Shown piece after piece: positions 55,702-64,000 of a DNA stretch of 64,000 nt. The first letter of the stretch is position 1; every line of letters starts with the position of its first letter. Source of the DNA: CADCWN01 sp046328475 (lineage in GTDB: Bacteria > Chloroflexota > Chloroflexia > Thermomicrobiales > CADCWN01); assembly GCA_046328475.1 (NCBI GenBank), contig JAXLWN010000009.1, positions 62,001 to 126,000 on the forward strand. The letters are read 5' to 3'. A model generated the notes under the pieces. The model was not told where the DNA came from, searched no databases, and saw only the letters and a list, made by a program, of their open reading frames with translations. Both the position numbers and the translations under genes were made by a program.

Positions 55702-56309
55702 TTTCCGCCACCGGCGGCTCAGCAAGGGGCGCAAGCCCCCAAATACACGACCCGGAAATACGTAGTTTCCTGCATTGTAGGACTGCGTACCAGGGGATAG
55801 AGTAGCAATACCGTCGAGATTCGCCGGACGTGCGTGGCCCCGCGCCACGACGCCGGATGGGTGGCGACCTTAAGGGCGCTGCGGTGCTAGCCGCGTGCGC
55901 CCGGCGGACTCTGCGGTGGCGACTCGCGAGAGGTGCGGGATGGCCGCACACGGGCGGGCGTAGGCGACCTGGGACGAGGGTAGCGCGATGTTCGGGACTC
56001 GAACGCAAGTCGAGGGCCACTGGCCGCTATCGGCGTTTAAGCGCGTACGCGCGAGCGTGGGAACGGTCATCCGTATCCGTGGGCAGCCGGTGGGCCGCTC
56101 GCCTACCGGTAGCCCGGCCGGTTGAACGCCTACGGCAACGGCACCCGCCACACGAGTGATGCCGTTACCGGACGCGAACGGGAGGATGGAGGACTTTTCA
56201 CTGGCGTAGGAGAGGAAGGCCTATGGGGAGCTCTGGGGAAAAGGCGTTACGTGGGAGCAACGCGGCCAGTCCCGGACCGCGGAGGCAACGACCACAGAGG
56301 GAGAAGTCC
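55568..56309. other. Long non-coding stretch with several hairpins
   Basis: A 12-base direct repeat TACGTAGTTTCC at 55695-55706 and 55759-55770 flanks CCGCC-ACC-GGCGG (55705-55717) and GGGGC-GCAA-GCCCC (55726-55739) hairpins. Further on there are a CTCGA/TCGAG hairpin near 55996, a GCGCGTACGCGC palindrome near 56041 and a GGCAACGGCA/TGCCGTTACC arm pair around 56132-56170. It is probably the leader and promoter region of the giant surface gene. No protein frame is convincing. Confidence 0.5.
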
Positions 56310-59300
56310 ATGCAACGTATGCGCAAGTTCCTACACCTCGCCGTCATCTTCAGCATGCTGATGACGCTCGCCGCCGTGGCCTTCCCGGCCACCGTCGGCG
56401 CGGCGAACCTCAGCGTCACCCCGCAGTCGCACGACTTCGGGGCGGTTGAGATCGGGACAACAAGCCCCTCAACTGAGTTCACCATTAACAACACTGGCAA
56501 CGTCGCGTTCACGGTCGTCAACGTCGGGTCGAACGATCCGGCGTGGTTCCAGGTCACCGCGAATGGCTGTCTCGCCGCGGTGCTCCTGGTCGGCCAAAGC
56601 TGCGTCTTCAGCGTTGTCTTCACCCCGCCGTTCGCCAGCGACTTCAATGGCAACATCGGGATCGACATCGCTGGTCCGGGCGCTCCCCCCGATACGTCGG
56701 TGACGGTCAGCGGCCACGGCGTCAACCCGGTTGTCGCCTACGACCCGCCCGCGCCGCATGACTTCGGGAACGTCCAGATTGGATCCACCAGCGTCCAGCA
56801 GGTGATCACGGTCACCAACAATGGCGACGAGGAGATCCAGTTCACTTCGGCCGTCTTCTCGACCAATCCCACGGAGTTCGTGGTCGAGACGACTGGTTCG
56901 AGCGGCCAGGCCTGTCTGCTGAACATCACGCTGGCGCCGGGTTCGTCCTGCTCCGTCCGCGTGACCTTCCAGCCGGCGAATGGCGCGCCCGGTCCGCGCA
57001 ACGGCGGGCTGGCGTTCCAGTACCTCGTCGATCCGATCAGCAACGCCGGTCCTCCCGGCGGCTTCGTCACCACGTCGTATGCCCTCCAGGGCACGGCGGT
57101 GCTTGGCACGCTGGCGGCGAACCCGAACCCGGTTGACTTCGGCAACGTGCTCGCCGGCCCGCCGACGGCGGCGAAGACGGTCACGCTGACGAACACCGGC
57201 ACCGGCCCGCTGCGCCTCAACGGCACCAGCATCCAGGGTGCCAACAGCGGCATGTTCGAGACGATCGTCGGCTCGGACAACTGCTCCAACACCACCCTGG
57301 CGGCGAACGGCCTGCCGGGCGACTCCTGCACCGTGGAAGTCCGCTTCAACTCCGGCGGTGCCGCGAGTGCCACGCCGAAGTCGGCTGTCCTGCGCTTCGA
57401 CGTGCAGAGCGGCGCGAACGGCCCCTACCCGGCGCAGAAGTTCGATGTGCCTTTGATGGCCAACGTGGTCTCCGGCATCATCTCGGTTGATCCGACCTCC
57501 TGGGACTTCGGTTCCAAGGAAATCGGCACCTACACCGCGCCGAAGACCTTCACGGTGACCAACAACAGCACCGGCCCGATCACCATCACCGATCTCAACG
57601 AGACCGGCCAGACGAATCAGTTCGACCTGCTGGATGGCAGCTGCGAGCTTGCCACCCTCCAGGGCGGTCAGACCTGCACCTTCCAGGTGGCCTTCAAGCC
57701 GGTCGGTCAGCCCGGCCAGAAGAACGCCAGCGTCTTCATCGTGCATACCGGCAGCAACGACTCCGTCGAGGTGAACCTCACCGGGTACGCCGACGAAGTC
57801 CAGCTGACGATCACCCCGGCGGGCACCTACAACTTCGGCGACGTGGTTGTTGGCCAGACGGCGGTCGCGGTCTTCACGGTGACGAACCCGTCCGCGACCT
57901 CGCACACCTTCGCGGGGATCACGGCTGGTCCGGCACCGTTCTCGATCCTGGCGGATAACTGCTCGCCGACCCTCGGCTCGCACCAGAGCTGCACGGTCGT
58001 CGTGCAATTCGCCCCGACGGCGGTTGGTCCGGCGGTCGGGACCCTCCAGGTCAATCCGATCGTCGTGCTCAACGGCAACGGTGTGAGCCCGAACGGTGCC
58101 CTGCAGGTGAGCACGCCGCAGCTGAGCTTCGGCCCGCAGCAGATCGGGTCGGAGTCGCAGACGCAGGCGCTGATCGTCTCCAACAACGGCAACGTGCCGG
58201 TCCACATCGACACTATCAGCATCTCGGGCGATGACTACATCGTCCAAACTGGTCTGGGTGCGACTTGCCAGGTCGGGCTCACGCTCGATCCGGGCGTCAG
58301 CTGCATCCTTTGGGTTGCCTTCGCGCCGAATGGCCCGCCGGGCAACATCAATGAGCTCCTGACGATCACCTACGACAGCGCTGCGGTGAATCCCGGCAAC
58401 CTGATCGTCGCCCTGCGCGGTACCGCGACCACGCCGAACGGCATGGTCAGCCCGCTGCAGCTCGACTTCGGCGCGCAGGAGATCAACACCACCAGCGGCC
58501 CGCAGACGGTGACCTTCACCAACACGGGCGGCGATGTCATCGTCGTTCCGCCGGTCACCCTGGCCGGTCCGAACGCCAACCAGTACCTGATCCAGTCCGA
58601 CGCCTGCTCCGGCGCGTCGGTGCTCGCTGGCGCGACCTGCACCATCAGCGTGGTCTTCCGCCCGACTTCGGCCGGGTCGAAGAACGCGCAACTGGCCGTT
58701 GGCGCGCTGCCGAACTCCGACGTGGTCACCCTGAAGGGCGTCGGCGTCAACCCGCTGCTCGTCGTCGCGCCGGCTGGTCCGGTGGACTTCGGTGACGTGA
58801 TCGTGGATGGCGCGGGCGGCAACTACAGCCTGCGGTCGTTCACCATCACCAACACCGGCTCGAACCCGGCGGCGGTGCCGGCCCCGACCTTCACCAACGA
58901 CTTCAGCCTGGAGACGTGGGATTGCGTCGGCCCGCTCAACCCGCTCGGTCCGGGCGCGAGCTGCACGGTCGTCGTGCGCTTCGACCCGCTCTCGGTCGGT
59001 GAGCACAACGGCACGATGACGCTGAACCCGATCGTCGTCTTCTCCGGTACCGGCGTTGCCGCGAATGGCGCGCTGTCGGTCTCACCGCCGCAGCTCACCT
59101 TCGCGCCGCAGCAGATCGGGACCCAGTCGGGTACCCAGCAGATCATCGTCTCCAACAACGGCAACGTCCCGGTGACGATCGACGGTGCCGCGGTTGTTGG
59201 CGCGAACTACGTGCTCGCGAATGGCGCGGGGAACACCTGCCAGACGGGTGTGATCCTGGGCGTGGGTGAGAGCTGCTCCCTGTGGGTGGCCTTCCAGCCC

Positions 59301-61553
59301 GTCGCTCCGCCGGGCGCGAAGAACGCCCAGGTGAACATCTCCTACCACAGCGCGGCGGTCGCCGCTGGCGTCGTGAGCGTGCTGCTCCGCGGCAACGCGA
59401 TCACGCCGAATGGCACCGTCAGCCCGCTGCAACTCGACTTCGGCTTCCAGGAAGTCGGGACGATGAGCAGCCCGCAGACCGTGACCTTCACGAACACCGG
59501 CACCGAGATCATCGTCATCCCGGTGGTGAGCGTGACCCCGGCCGGTCAGTTCGCGATCCAGTCCGACTCCTGCTCCGGCGCCTCGGTGCTGCCGGGCGCG
59601 ACCTGCACGATCAGCGTGACCTTCCTGCCGACCGTCGCCGGTTCGCACGAGGCTTCGCTGACCGTCGGCGCGCTGCCGAACCAGTCGGTGGTGACGCTCA
59701 AGGGCGTTGGCGTCGACGCGACGATCTCGATCACCCCGCTCGACTACAACTTCGGTTACGTCGTCGTGGGGCAGACCGCGATCCACGCGTTCACGGTCAC
59801 CAACAACGGCTCCGACCCGGTGACGATCCCCGGGACGCTGTTCGCTGGTGATCCTTCCTTCTCGCAGCTGAGCGAGGACTGCTCGATCCTGAACCCGCTG
59901 GGTCCGGGCGCGAGTTGCACCATCGTCGTTCAGTTCGCGCCGACCAGCATCGGGCCGAAGAACGGCACGTTCACGGTCAACCCGGTGGTGACGCTGCACG
60001 GCACCGGCGTCGCGCCCAGTGGCGCGCTGGCCGTCAGCCCGGTCCAGCTGAGCTTCGGGAACGTCCAGATCGGCTCGATGTCGGCGACGCAGACGATCAC
60101 GTTCAGCAACAACGGCTCCCTGCCGGTGACGCTGACCAGTCTGCCGGGTCTCAACGGCCCGAACAGCGGCGACTTCCTGCTGACCGTCGCTGGCAACACC
60201 TGCCAGATCGGCGTGGCGCTGAACCCGGGTGAGAGCTGCGTGGTGAGCGTTGCCTTCCGCCCGACGGCTGCCGGTAACCGCGAGGCGTGGGTCACCCTGA
60301 CCTACACGAGCGCGTCGGTGCCGAACGGCGTGATCAGCGTGCTGCTCCGCGGCGTCGGGATCACCCCGGTGATCTCCGTCAGCCCGAACCAGCTCATCTT
60401 CGGCAACCAGACCCTGAACACCGCCAGCGCGTCGAAGACCGTGGTCGTCACCAACAGCTCCAACGGGCCGGTGACGCTCGGCATCCTCGGCACGGGTGGC
60501 ACGAACCCCGGCGACTTCCAGATCGTCGGTGACACCTGCTCGAGCGCGACTCTGGCGGCGGGCACCACCTGCACGTTCAGCGTCGTCTTCCTCCCGACCT
60601 CCGGGACGGGTCCGAAGAACGCCACAGTGGTCATCCCGGTCCTGGGTCTCAGCAATGTCGTCGTCAATCTCTCCGGCCAGGCCCTCGCGGCGCAGCAGGG
60701 CGGGATCTCGTTCAGCCCGGCGTTCGTGAACTTCGGCTACGTGCAGGTTGGTTCGCCGACCACGCCGGTGCCGGTGACCATCACGAACAATGGCAATGCG
60801 GTCATGACGGTGAATAACATCGCCATCCTTGGCCCGCAGTTCCTGGACTTCAACCCGCTCATCGGCGACGACTGCGAAGGCAAGAGCCTCAATCCGGGTC
60901 AGTCCTGCACCGTGTACGTCCGGTTCCGCCCGTTCAACACCGGCGTCCGCGAGGCAATCCTGACCTACTTCACCGACCTGGCGGGTAGCCCGCACGCGGT
61001 CTACCTGTATGGCGTCGGCATCAGCCCGGTGCTCACGATCTCGCCCGTGCAGCTGAACTTCGGCAACCTGCAGGCCGGTAGCGTTAGCGCGCCGTACACT
61101 GTCACGGTGACGAACAGCAGCAACGGCCCGATCACGCTGGACGTTGTCGGCCCGTACACCGGTGACTTCGAGTTGGTCGGTGCCCTGTGCGACAACATGA
61201 CGCTCGCACCGAACGGCACCTGCACGCTCTCCGTCACCTTCCGTCCGCAGTCCACCGGCACGCAGACCGACGCTGTGGACATCAACATCACGCCTGGTGG
61301 TCTGAACTTCGAAGTCGACCTCGTCGGCGTTGGCCTCACGCCCAACGGCATGATCAGCCCGCTGCAGCTCGAGTTTGGCAACGTCCAGGTTGGTACGACG
61401 AGCATGGTCCAGACGGTGACCTTCACGAACACCGGCACTGGCCCGATCAACGTGCCGCCGATCGACCTCGCCGGCCCGAACGCCGGTGACTTCCTCATCC
61501 AGACCGACGGCTGCTCGAACGCAGTGCGCCGGCCGGTGGCTGGTGTCAGGTGA
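56310..61553 (+). CDS. Giant surface protein of Ig-like choice-of-anchor D modules (5' part)
   Basis: The first 1,747 residues of a protein of about 2,227. A signal peptide (LHLAVIFSMLMTLAAVAFPATVGA, ~8-31) is followed by 16 tandem ASH/HYDIN-like 'choice-of-anchor D' modules of about 105-110 residues. Each opens with a strand such as VSPLQLDFG..EVGT and contains T(F/V)TN(T/N)G. Each carries two cysteines about 8-16 apart (D.CS...L..G..CT), so one disulfide per module is likely. Modules 5-7 and 8-10 repeat as a three-module block of ~960 bases. ATG at 56310 follows AGAGGGAG. The stop at 61551-61553 arises from a one-base shift inside module 16; the protein continues in the next entry. Confidence 0.85.
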   Translation: MQRMRKFLHLAVIFSMLMTLAAVAFPATVGAANLSVTPQSHDFGAVEIGTTSPSTEFTINNTGNVAFTVVNVGSNDPAWFQVTANGCLAAVLLVGQSCVFSVVFTPPFASDFNGNIGIDIAGPGAPPDTSVTVSGHGVNPVVAYDPPAPHDFGNVQIGSTSVQQVITVTNNGDEEIQFTSAVFSTNPTEFVVETTGSSGQACLLNITLAPGSSCSVRVTFQPANGAPGPRNGGLAFQYLVDPISNAGPPGGFVTTSYALQGTAVLGTLAANPNPVDFGNVLAGPPTAAKTVTLTNTGTGPLRLNGTSIQGANSGMFETIVGSDNCSNTTLAANGLPGDSCTVEVRFNSGGAASATPKSAVLRFDVQSGANGPYPAQKFDVPLMANVVSGIISVDPTSWDFGSKEIGTYTAPKTFTVTNNSTGPITITDLNETGQTNQFDLLDGSCELATLQGGQTCTFQVAFKPVGQPGQKNASVFIVHTGSNDSVEVNLTGYADEVQLTITPAGTYNFGDVVVGQTAVAVFTVTNPSATSHTFAGITAGPAPFSILADNCSPTLGSHQSCTVVVQFAPTAVGPAVGTLQVNPIVVLNGNGVSPNGALQVSTPQLSFGPQQIGSESQTQALIVSNNGNVPVHIDTISISGDDYIVQTGLGATCQVGLTLDPGVSCILWVAFAPNGPPGNINELLTITYDSAAVNPGNLIVALRGTATTPNGMVSPLQLDFGAQEINTTSGPQTVTFTNTGGDVIVVPPVTLAGPNANQYLIQSDACSGASVLAGATCTISVVFRPTSAGSKNAQLAVGALPNSDVVTLKGVGVNPLLVVAPAGPVDFGDVIVDGAGGNYSLRSFTITNTGSNPAAVPAPTFTNDFSLETWDCVGPLNPLGPGASCTVVVRFDPLSVGEHNGTMTLNPIVVFSGTGVAANGALSVSPPQLTFAPQQIGTQSGTQQIIVSNNGNVPVTIDGAAVVGANYVLANGAGNTCQTGVILGVGESCSLWVAFQPVAPPGAKNAQVNISYHSAAVAAGVVSVLLRGNAITPNGTVSPLQLDFGFQEVGTMSSPQTVTFTNTGTEIIVIPVVSVTPAGQFAIQSDSCSGASVLPGATCTISVTFLPTVAGSHEASLTVGALPNQSVVTLKGVGVDATISITPLDYNFGYVVVGQTAIHAFTVTNNGSDPVTIPGTLFAGDPSFSQLSEDCSILNPLGPGASCTIVVQFAPTSIGPKNGTFTVNPVVTLHGTGVAPSGALAVSPVQLSFGNVQIGSMSATQTITFSNNGSLPVTLTSLPGLNGPNSGDFLLTVAGNTCQIGVALNPGESCVVSVAFRPTAAGNREAWVTLTYTSASVPNGVISVLLRGVGITPVISVSPNQLIFGNQTLNTASASKTVVVTNSSNGPVTLGILGTGGTNPGDFQIVGDTCSSATLAAGTTCTFSVVFLPTSGTGPKNATVVIPVLGLSNVVVNLSGQALAAQQGGISFSPAFVNFGYVQVGSPTTPVPVTITNNGNAVMTVNNIAILGPQFLDFNPLIGDDCEGKSLNPGQSCTVYVRFRPFNTGVREAILTYFTDLAGSPHAVYLYGVGISPVLTISPVQLNFGNLQAGSVSAPYTVTVTNSSNGPITLDVVGPYTGDFELVGALCDNMTLAPNGTCTLSVTFRPQSTGTQTDAVDINITPGGLNFEVDLVGVGLTPNGMISPLQLEFGNVQVGTTSMVQTVTFTNTGTGPINVPPIDLAGPNAGDFLIQTDGCSNAVRRPVAGVR

Positions 61554-62993
61554 GCGTGGTCGCCCGCCCGCAACTCCAGGGCCCGCGCAATGCCCAGCTG
61601 TCGATCGCACCGCTGCACAACCCGGATGTTGTCACGCTGAAGGTGAACGGCCAGACGCCGTCGCCGCAGTTTGACGCCGCCGCCGTGGACTTCGGTCTCC
61701 AGCCGCTGATGGTTGAGAGTGTCGCGCGCCGCGTCACCGTGACCAACATCGGCCAGGGCACCCTGGAACTCTTCGGCCAGATCACCAATGCCTCGATCAC
61801 CGGCACGGACGCGGCGGACTTCAGCGTCAAGGTCAGCACCTGCAACAACCGCACGCTGGCCCACGGTGAGTCCTGCTACGTGGACCTCACCTTCAAGCCG
61901 CAGCCGCCGCTCGGCGCGGATCCGGACATCCGCACGGCGATCCTCACGTTCATGACCAACCTGCCGACCCCGGCGCAGTCCGTGCCGCTGACCGGTCAGG
62001 TTGGCCAGTTCACCGTGAGCGTCAATGTCGGTGCCAACCCGTGCATGTCGGTGACCCTGACCCCGGCCGGCCCGTATGCCGGCACCGACGAAGTGACCGC
62101 CACGGCTGTCATCCCGGTGAATAACGTCTTCATCGGCTGGTACCTGGATGGCTACTACGTCGGCTTCTCCAACCCGATCGACTTCAAGATCAAGAACAGC
62201 AGCCACTCGATCGAGGCTGTCTGCGTGCCGAAGCCGACGTTCAACGACATCGCGGCTTCGCCATACCAGACCCAGATCGAGATGATGGCGGCGCACGGCT
62301 TCCTCGTCGGCTACCAGGGCCTCAGCGGCCCCTACGGCCCGACGGACAACGTGCTCCGCGATCAGATGGCTGTCATCATCACCCGCATGGCGAATCGCAC
62401 CAACGGCTGGAACCAGGAGACTCCGCCGAACACGTTCACCGATCAGTGCAACGCTGACGGGTGCGCCGAGCCGGAACTCTGGAACGCCGTCGCCGTTGGG
62501 TACGAGAAGCAGGTCATCTTCGGCGTCGGTGGCGGACGGTTCGCGCCGTTCGACCCGGTGACCGAGATCCAGGTGGTCGCGTTCACGTCTCGCGCGCTGA
62601 TCGCGATTACCCACGAACTCGAAGAGCGCGGTCGCTACCCAGCTTGCCCGGATGCCTCCATCCCGGCCCCGCCGGTCGCCACGGTCTCGCCGTGCGCCAC
62701 GCCGCCGAACTTCCTGACGGGCCAGGAAGGTGTCTTGCCGGCCACCAAGTGGGAGAAGCAGCTGGATAACGTCACCGTCTACGGCGACGTGCCGGCAGGC
62801 ACTGGCCACCGCGCGGACATCTCGACCTACTACTACTATGTCGGTGGCGTGCCCGGTCCGACCGGAGCCAACATCGGTCCGGCGACGAGCTGGCCGACGT
62901 GGACCTCCGCATCAGCGCCAGCAGGTTGCCGCAATCGCGTGGGCTGCGTTCGCCGACTACTGGGGCGTTGACCGCATCGACGAGCATCCGTAA
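61530..62993 (+). CDS. Giant surface protein, 3' part with SLH-like domains (frameshifted)
   Basis: Continuation of the same gene. The frame resumes at GGWCQVSVVARPQLQGPRNA, completing module 16. Module 17 ends near 62010. A ~75-residue beta domain (VNVGANPCMSVTLTPAGPYA) follows. Then come SLH-like repeats, which bind wall polymers and anchor S-layer proteins: FNDIAASPYQTQIEMMAAHGFLVGYQ, YGPTDNVLRDQMAVIITRMA, then WNAVAVGYEKQVIFGVGGGRFAPFDPVTEIQVVAFTSRAL. A last SLH-like stretch, RQQVAAIAWAAFADYWGVDR, lies in another frame, so a second shift occurs near 62915. The true stop is the TAA at 62991-62993. Confidence 0.8.
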
Positions 62994-63100
62994 CTCGTCG
63001 TTGCCAGAGACCGTGGGGGCACCAGCCCCCGCGCACCCCCGGCAAGTTCGCGAAGGGTTGCACACAACTGCGCGCGTGACTCAACAGGCACAGACGCACA

Positions 63101-63124
63101 CGCCCGCTCCACCCGGAGCGGGCG
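63101..63124 (+). terminator. Hairpin downstream of the giant gene
   Basis: A 10-bp stem CGCCCGCTCC/GGAGCGGGCG with loop ACCC, no T run. Confidence 0.5.
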
Positions 63125-63211
63125 ATGGCGTTTAAGGAGCACCAGCTGAAACGAAACGAACCCTCAACGTGGCATCAGTAGCCATCCCAGGCGCAACAAC
63201 GAAGAACAAAC

Positions 63212-63248
63212 GGCCAGGAGCCCGCAGCTGCGGGCTCCTGGCCTTTTT
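63212..63248 (+). terminator. Strong intrinsic terminator of the surface-protein transcript
   Basis: A 16-bp perfect inverted repeat (GGCCAGGAGCCCGCAG with its complement) followed by five T. It lies between the giant gene and the convergent response regulator. Confidence 0.93.
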
Positions 63249-63280
63249 CCGCTCTTGCAGCCGCAACGAAAAAAGAACCG

Positions 63281-63925
63281 CTAATGGCGCAGCGCGGCGG
63301 CGGGCACCAGCCCGCTCCGCACGGCGTGCAACGCCGCCTGCGTGCGCCCCTGCACGCCGAGCTTGGCGAGAATGTTGCTGACGTGGCTCTTAATGGTGCT
63401 CTCGTTCACGCCGAGGTTGCGGGCGATCTCCTTATTCGACTGGCCGACCGCCAGCAGGCGCAGCACGTCGGTCTCGCGGTCGGTGAGCGCCTCGGGATGC
63501 GCCGGGGCGTGGATCTCGCGCATCAGGCGCTCGGCGGCGGCGCGCGACAGTTGCGCTTCGCCAGCGGCGGCCCCCTTGATCGCGCGGATCAGTTCGTCCG
63601 CCTGGGTATCCTTGAGCAAGTAGCCGATCGCGCCCGCCTTCACCGCCCCGATCACCTTCTCATCCTCCAGCACGCTGGTGAGCGCGATGATCTCGGTGTC
63701 GGGCAATTCTTGCTTCAGGTGGCCGATCGCGGTGATGCCGTCCATCACCGGCATCAGCAAGTCCATGATCACCACATCGGGGCGCAATTCGCGCGCCAGC
63801 CGCACCCCCTCCGCGCCATCGGTCGCTTCGCCGACAACTTCCAGGTCGGAATCGAGGTCGAGGAACATCCGCAAGCCCTGGCGCACGACGCTGTGATCGT
63901 CAACGAGGAGGACGCGGATAGTCAT
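63281..63925 (-). CDS. NarL/FixJ-type response regulator
   Basis: A 214-residue two-component regulator. The receiver domain (~1-120) has the acidic pair D9-D10, phospho-acceptor D55 in VVIMDLLMP, T83/S84 and K105 in GYLLKD. The C-terminal LuxR-type HTH (~148-205) reads LTDRETDVLRLLAVGQSNKE, then IARNLGVNESTIKSHVSNIL. ATG at 63925 follows AAAGGAG. The cognate histidine kinase is not in the window, although it may lie beyond 64,000. Its promoter is 41 bases upstream. Confidence 0.94.
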   Translation of the reverse strand: MTIRVLLVDDHSVVRQGLRMFLDLDSDLEVVGEATDGAEGVRLARELRPDVVIMDLLMPVMDGITAIGHLKQELPDTEIIALTSVLEDEKVIGAVKAGAIGYLLKDTQADELIRAIKGAAAGEAQLSRAAAERLMREIHAPAHPEALTDRETDVLRLLAVGQSNKEIARNLGVNESTIKSHVSNILAKLGVQGRTQAALHAVRSGLVPAAALRH

Positions 63926-63965
63926 CGGTTGCTCCTTTGCTGACCGACTTGCACCGTTCCGCACG

Positions 63966-63974
63966 AGTATAGCA
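63966..63974 (-). promoter_or_regulatory. Extended -10 promoter (TGCTATACT) of the response regulator
   Basis: Minus-strand TGCTATACT about 41 bases before the ATG at 63925. Identical to the tRNA-Tyr, proS and M20 boxes. Confidence 0.6.
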
Positions 63975-64000
63975 GAGGCGACGAACCGCAGGAGTGCCTG

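Noticed and set aside
56469..61610. Two ~840-codon open frames antisense to the giant surface gene
   Set aside because: They mirror the module periodicity of the plus-strand gene and are Arg/Asp/Val-rich; no signal peptide or homology. The plus strand has a signal peptide, modules and SLH domains.

Overview
The window is a 64-kb piece of a high-GC bacterial chromosome, most likely from the Chloroflexota (Thermomicrobia-like). This is inferred from the GC-rich codon use, two LLM-class (F420-type) oxidoreductases, S-layer-type surface proteins with Ig-like 'choice-of-anchor' modules, a DnaQ-DinG fusion helicase, and unusually repeat-rich spacers. No transposase, prophage or CRISPR array was found. 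Apart from the repeats and the Rpn-family nuclease, the content is chromosomal housekeeping plus a surface-protein island.

Layout. 0-3.2 kb: terminator of an upstream gene, then a leucyl aminopeptidase and a small membrane protein, both broken by many apparent frameshifts. 3.1-12.9 kb: small zinc-ribbon, GNAT and hypothetical genes, an SH3-NlpC/P60 wall hydrolase, an LLM oxidoreductase, a P1-family peptidase, HAD phosphatases, an AAC(2')-like acetyltransferase and an M20 peptidase. 13.9-24 kb: DnaQ-DinG, an Rpn-type nuclease, class II fructose-bisphosphatase (glpX), a LysM-M23 endopeptidase and a GGDEF/HD-GYP signalling protein. 24-27.2 kb: the t6A operon tsaE-tsaB-rimI-tsaD on the minus strand. 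27.6-35.2 kb: a frameshifted prolyl aminopeptidase, an HD protein, scpA-scpB, a second LLM oxidoreductase, then frameshifted M14 peptidase and NfeD-like genes. 35.3-50 kb: tRNA-Tyr, a YfhO-like membrane protein, ychF, an ArsR-type regulator, a DinB-like protein, a cytochrome P450, an HTTM pair, an S9 peptidase, a Uma2 nuclease, a Thr/Pro-rich lipid- or membrane-anchored protein and prolyl-tRNA synthetase. 50-64 kb: a surface-protein island ending with a NarL-type response regulator. The island holds a degenerate sigma-factor-like membrane protein with an extracellular Ig-like domain, a cadherin/MBG-like secreted protein, and a roughly 2,200-residue protein of 17 paired-cysteine Ig-like modules with SLH-like repeats at its C terminus.

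The most unusual signal is in the spacers. They hold (i) tandem arrays of 7-bp (sometimes 8-bp) words, often starting at stop codons and sometimes folding back as long hairpins; (ii) two related interspersed elements, A and B, whose paired arms change together between copies; (iii) a third element, C, with two hairpins in about nine copies; and (iv) a duplicated promoter plus ~200-nt leader, one copy of which no longer drives a gene.

Many reading frames (pepA, prolyl aminopeptidase, M14, proS, S9, the giant surface protein) are broken by single-base shifts while the protein sequence on either side stays intact. This looks more like residual indel error in the assembly than gene decay. Coordinates of those genes should be read as whole-locus extents.
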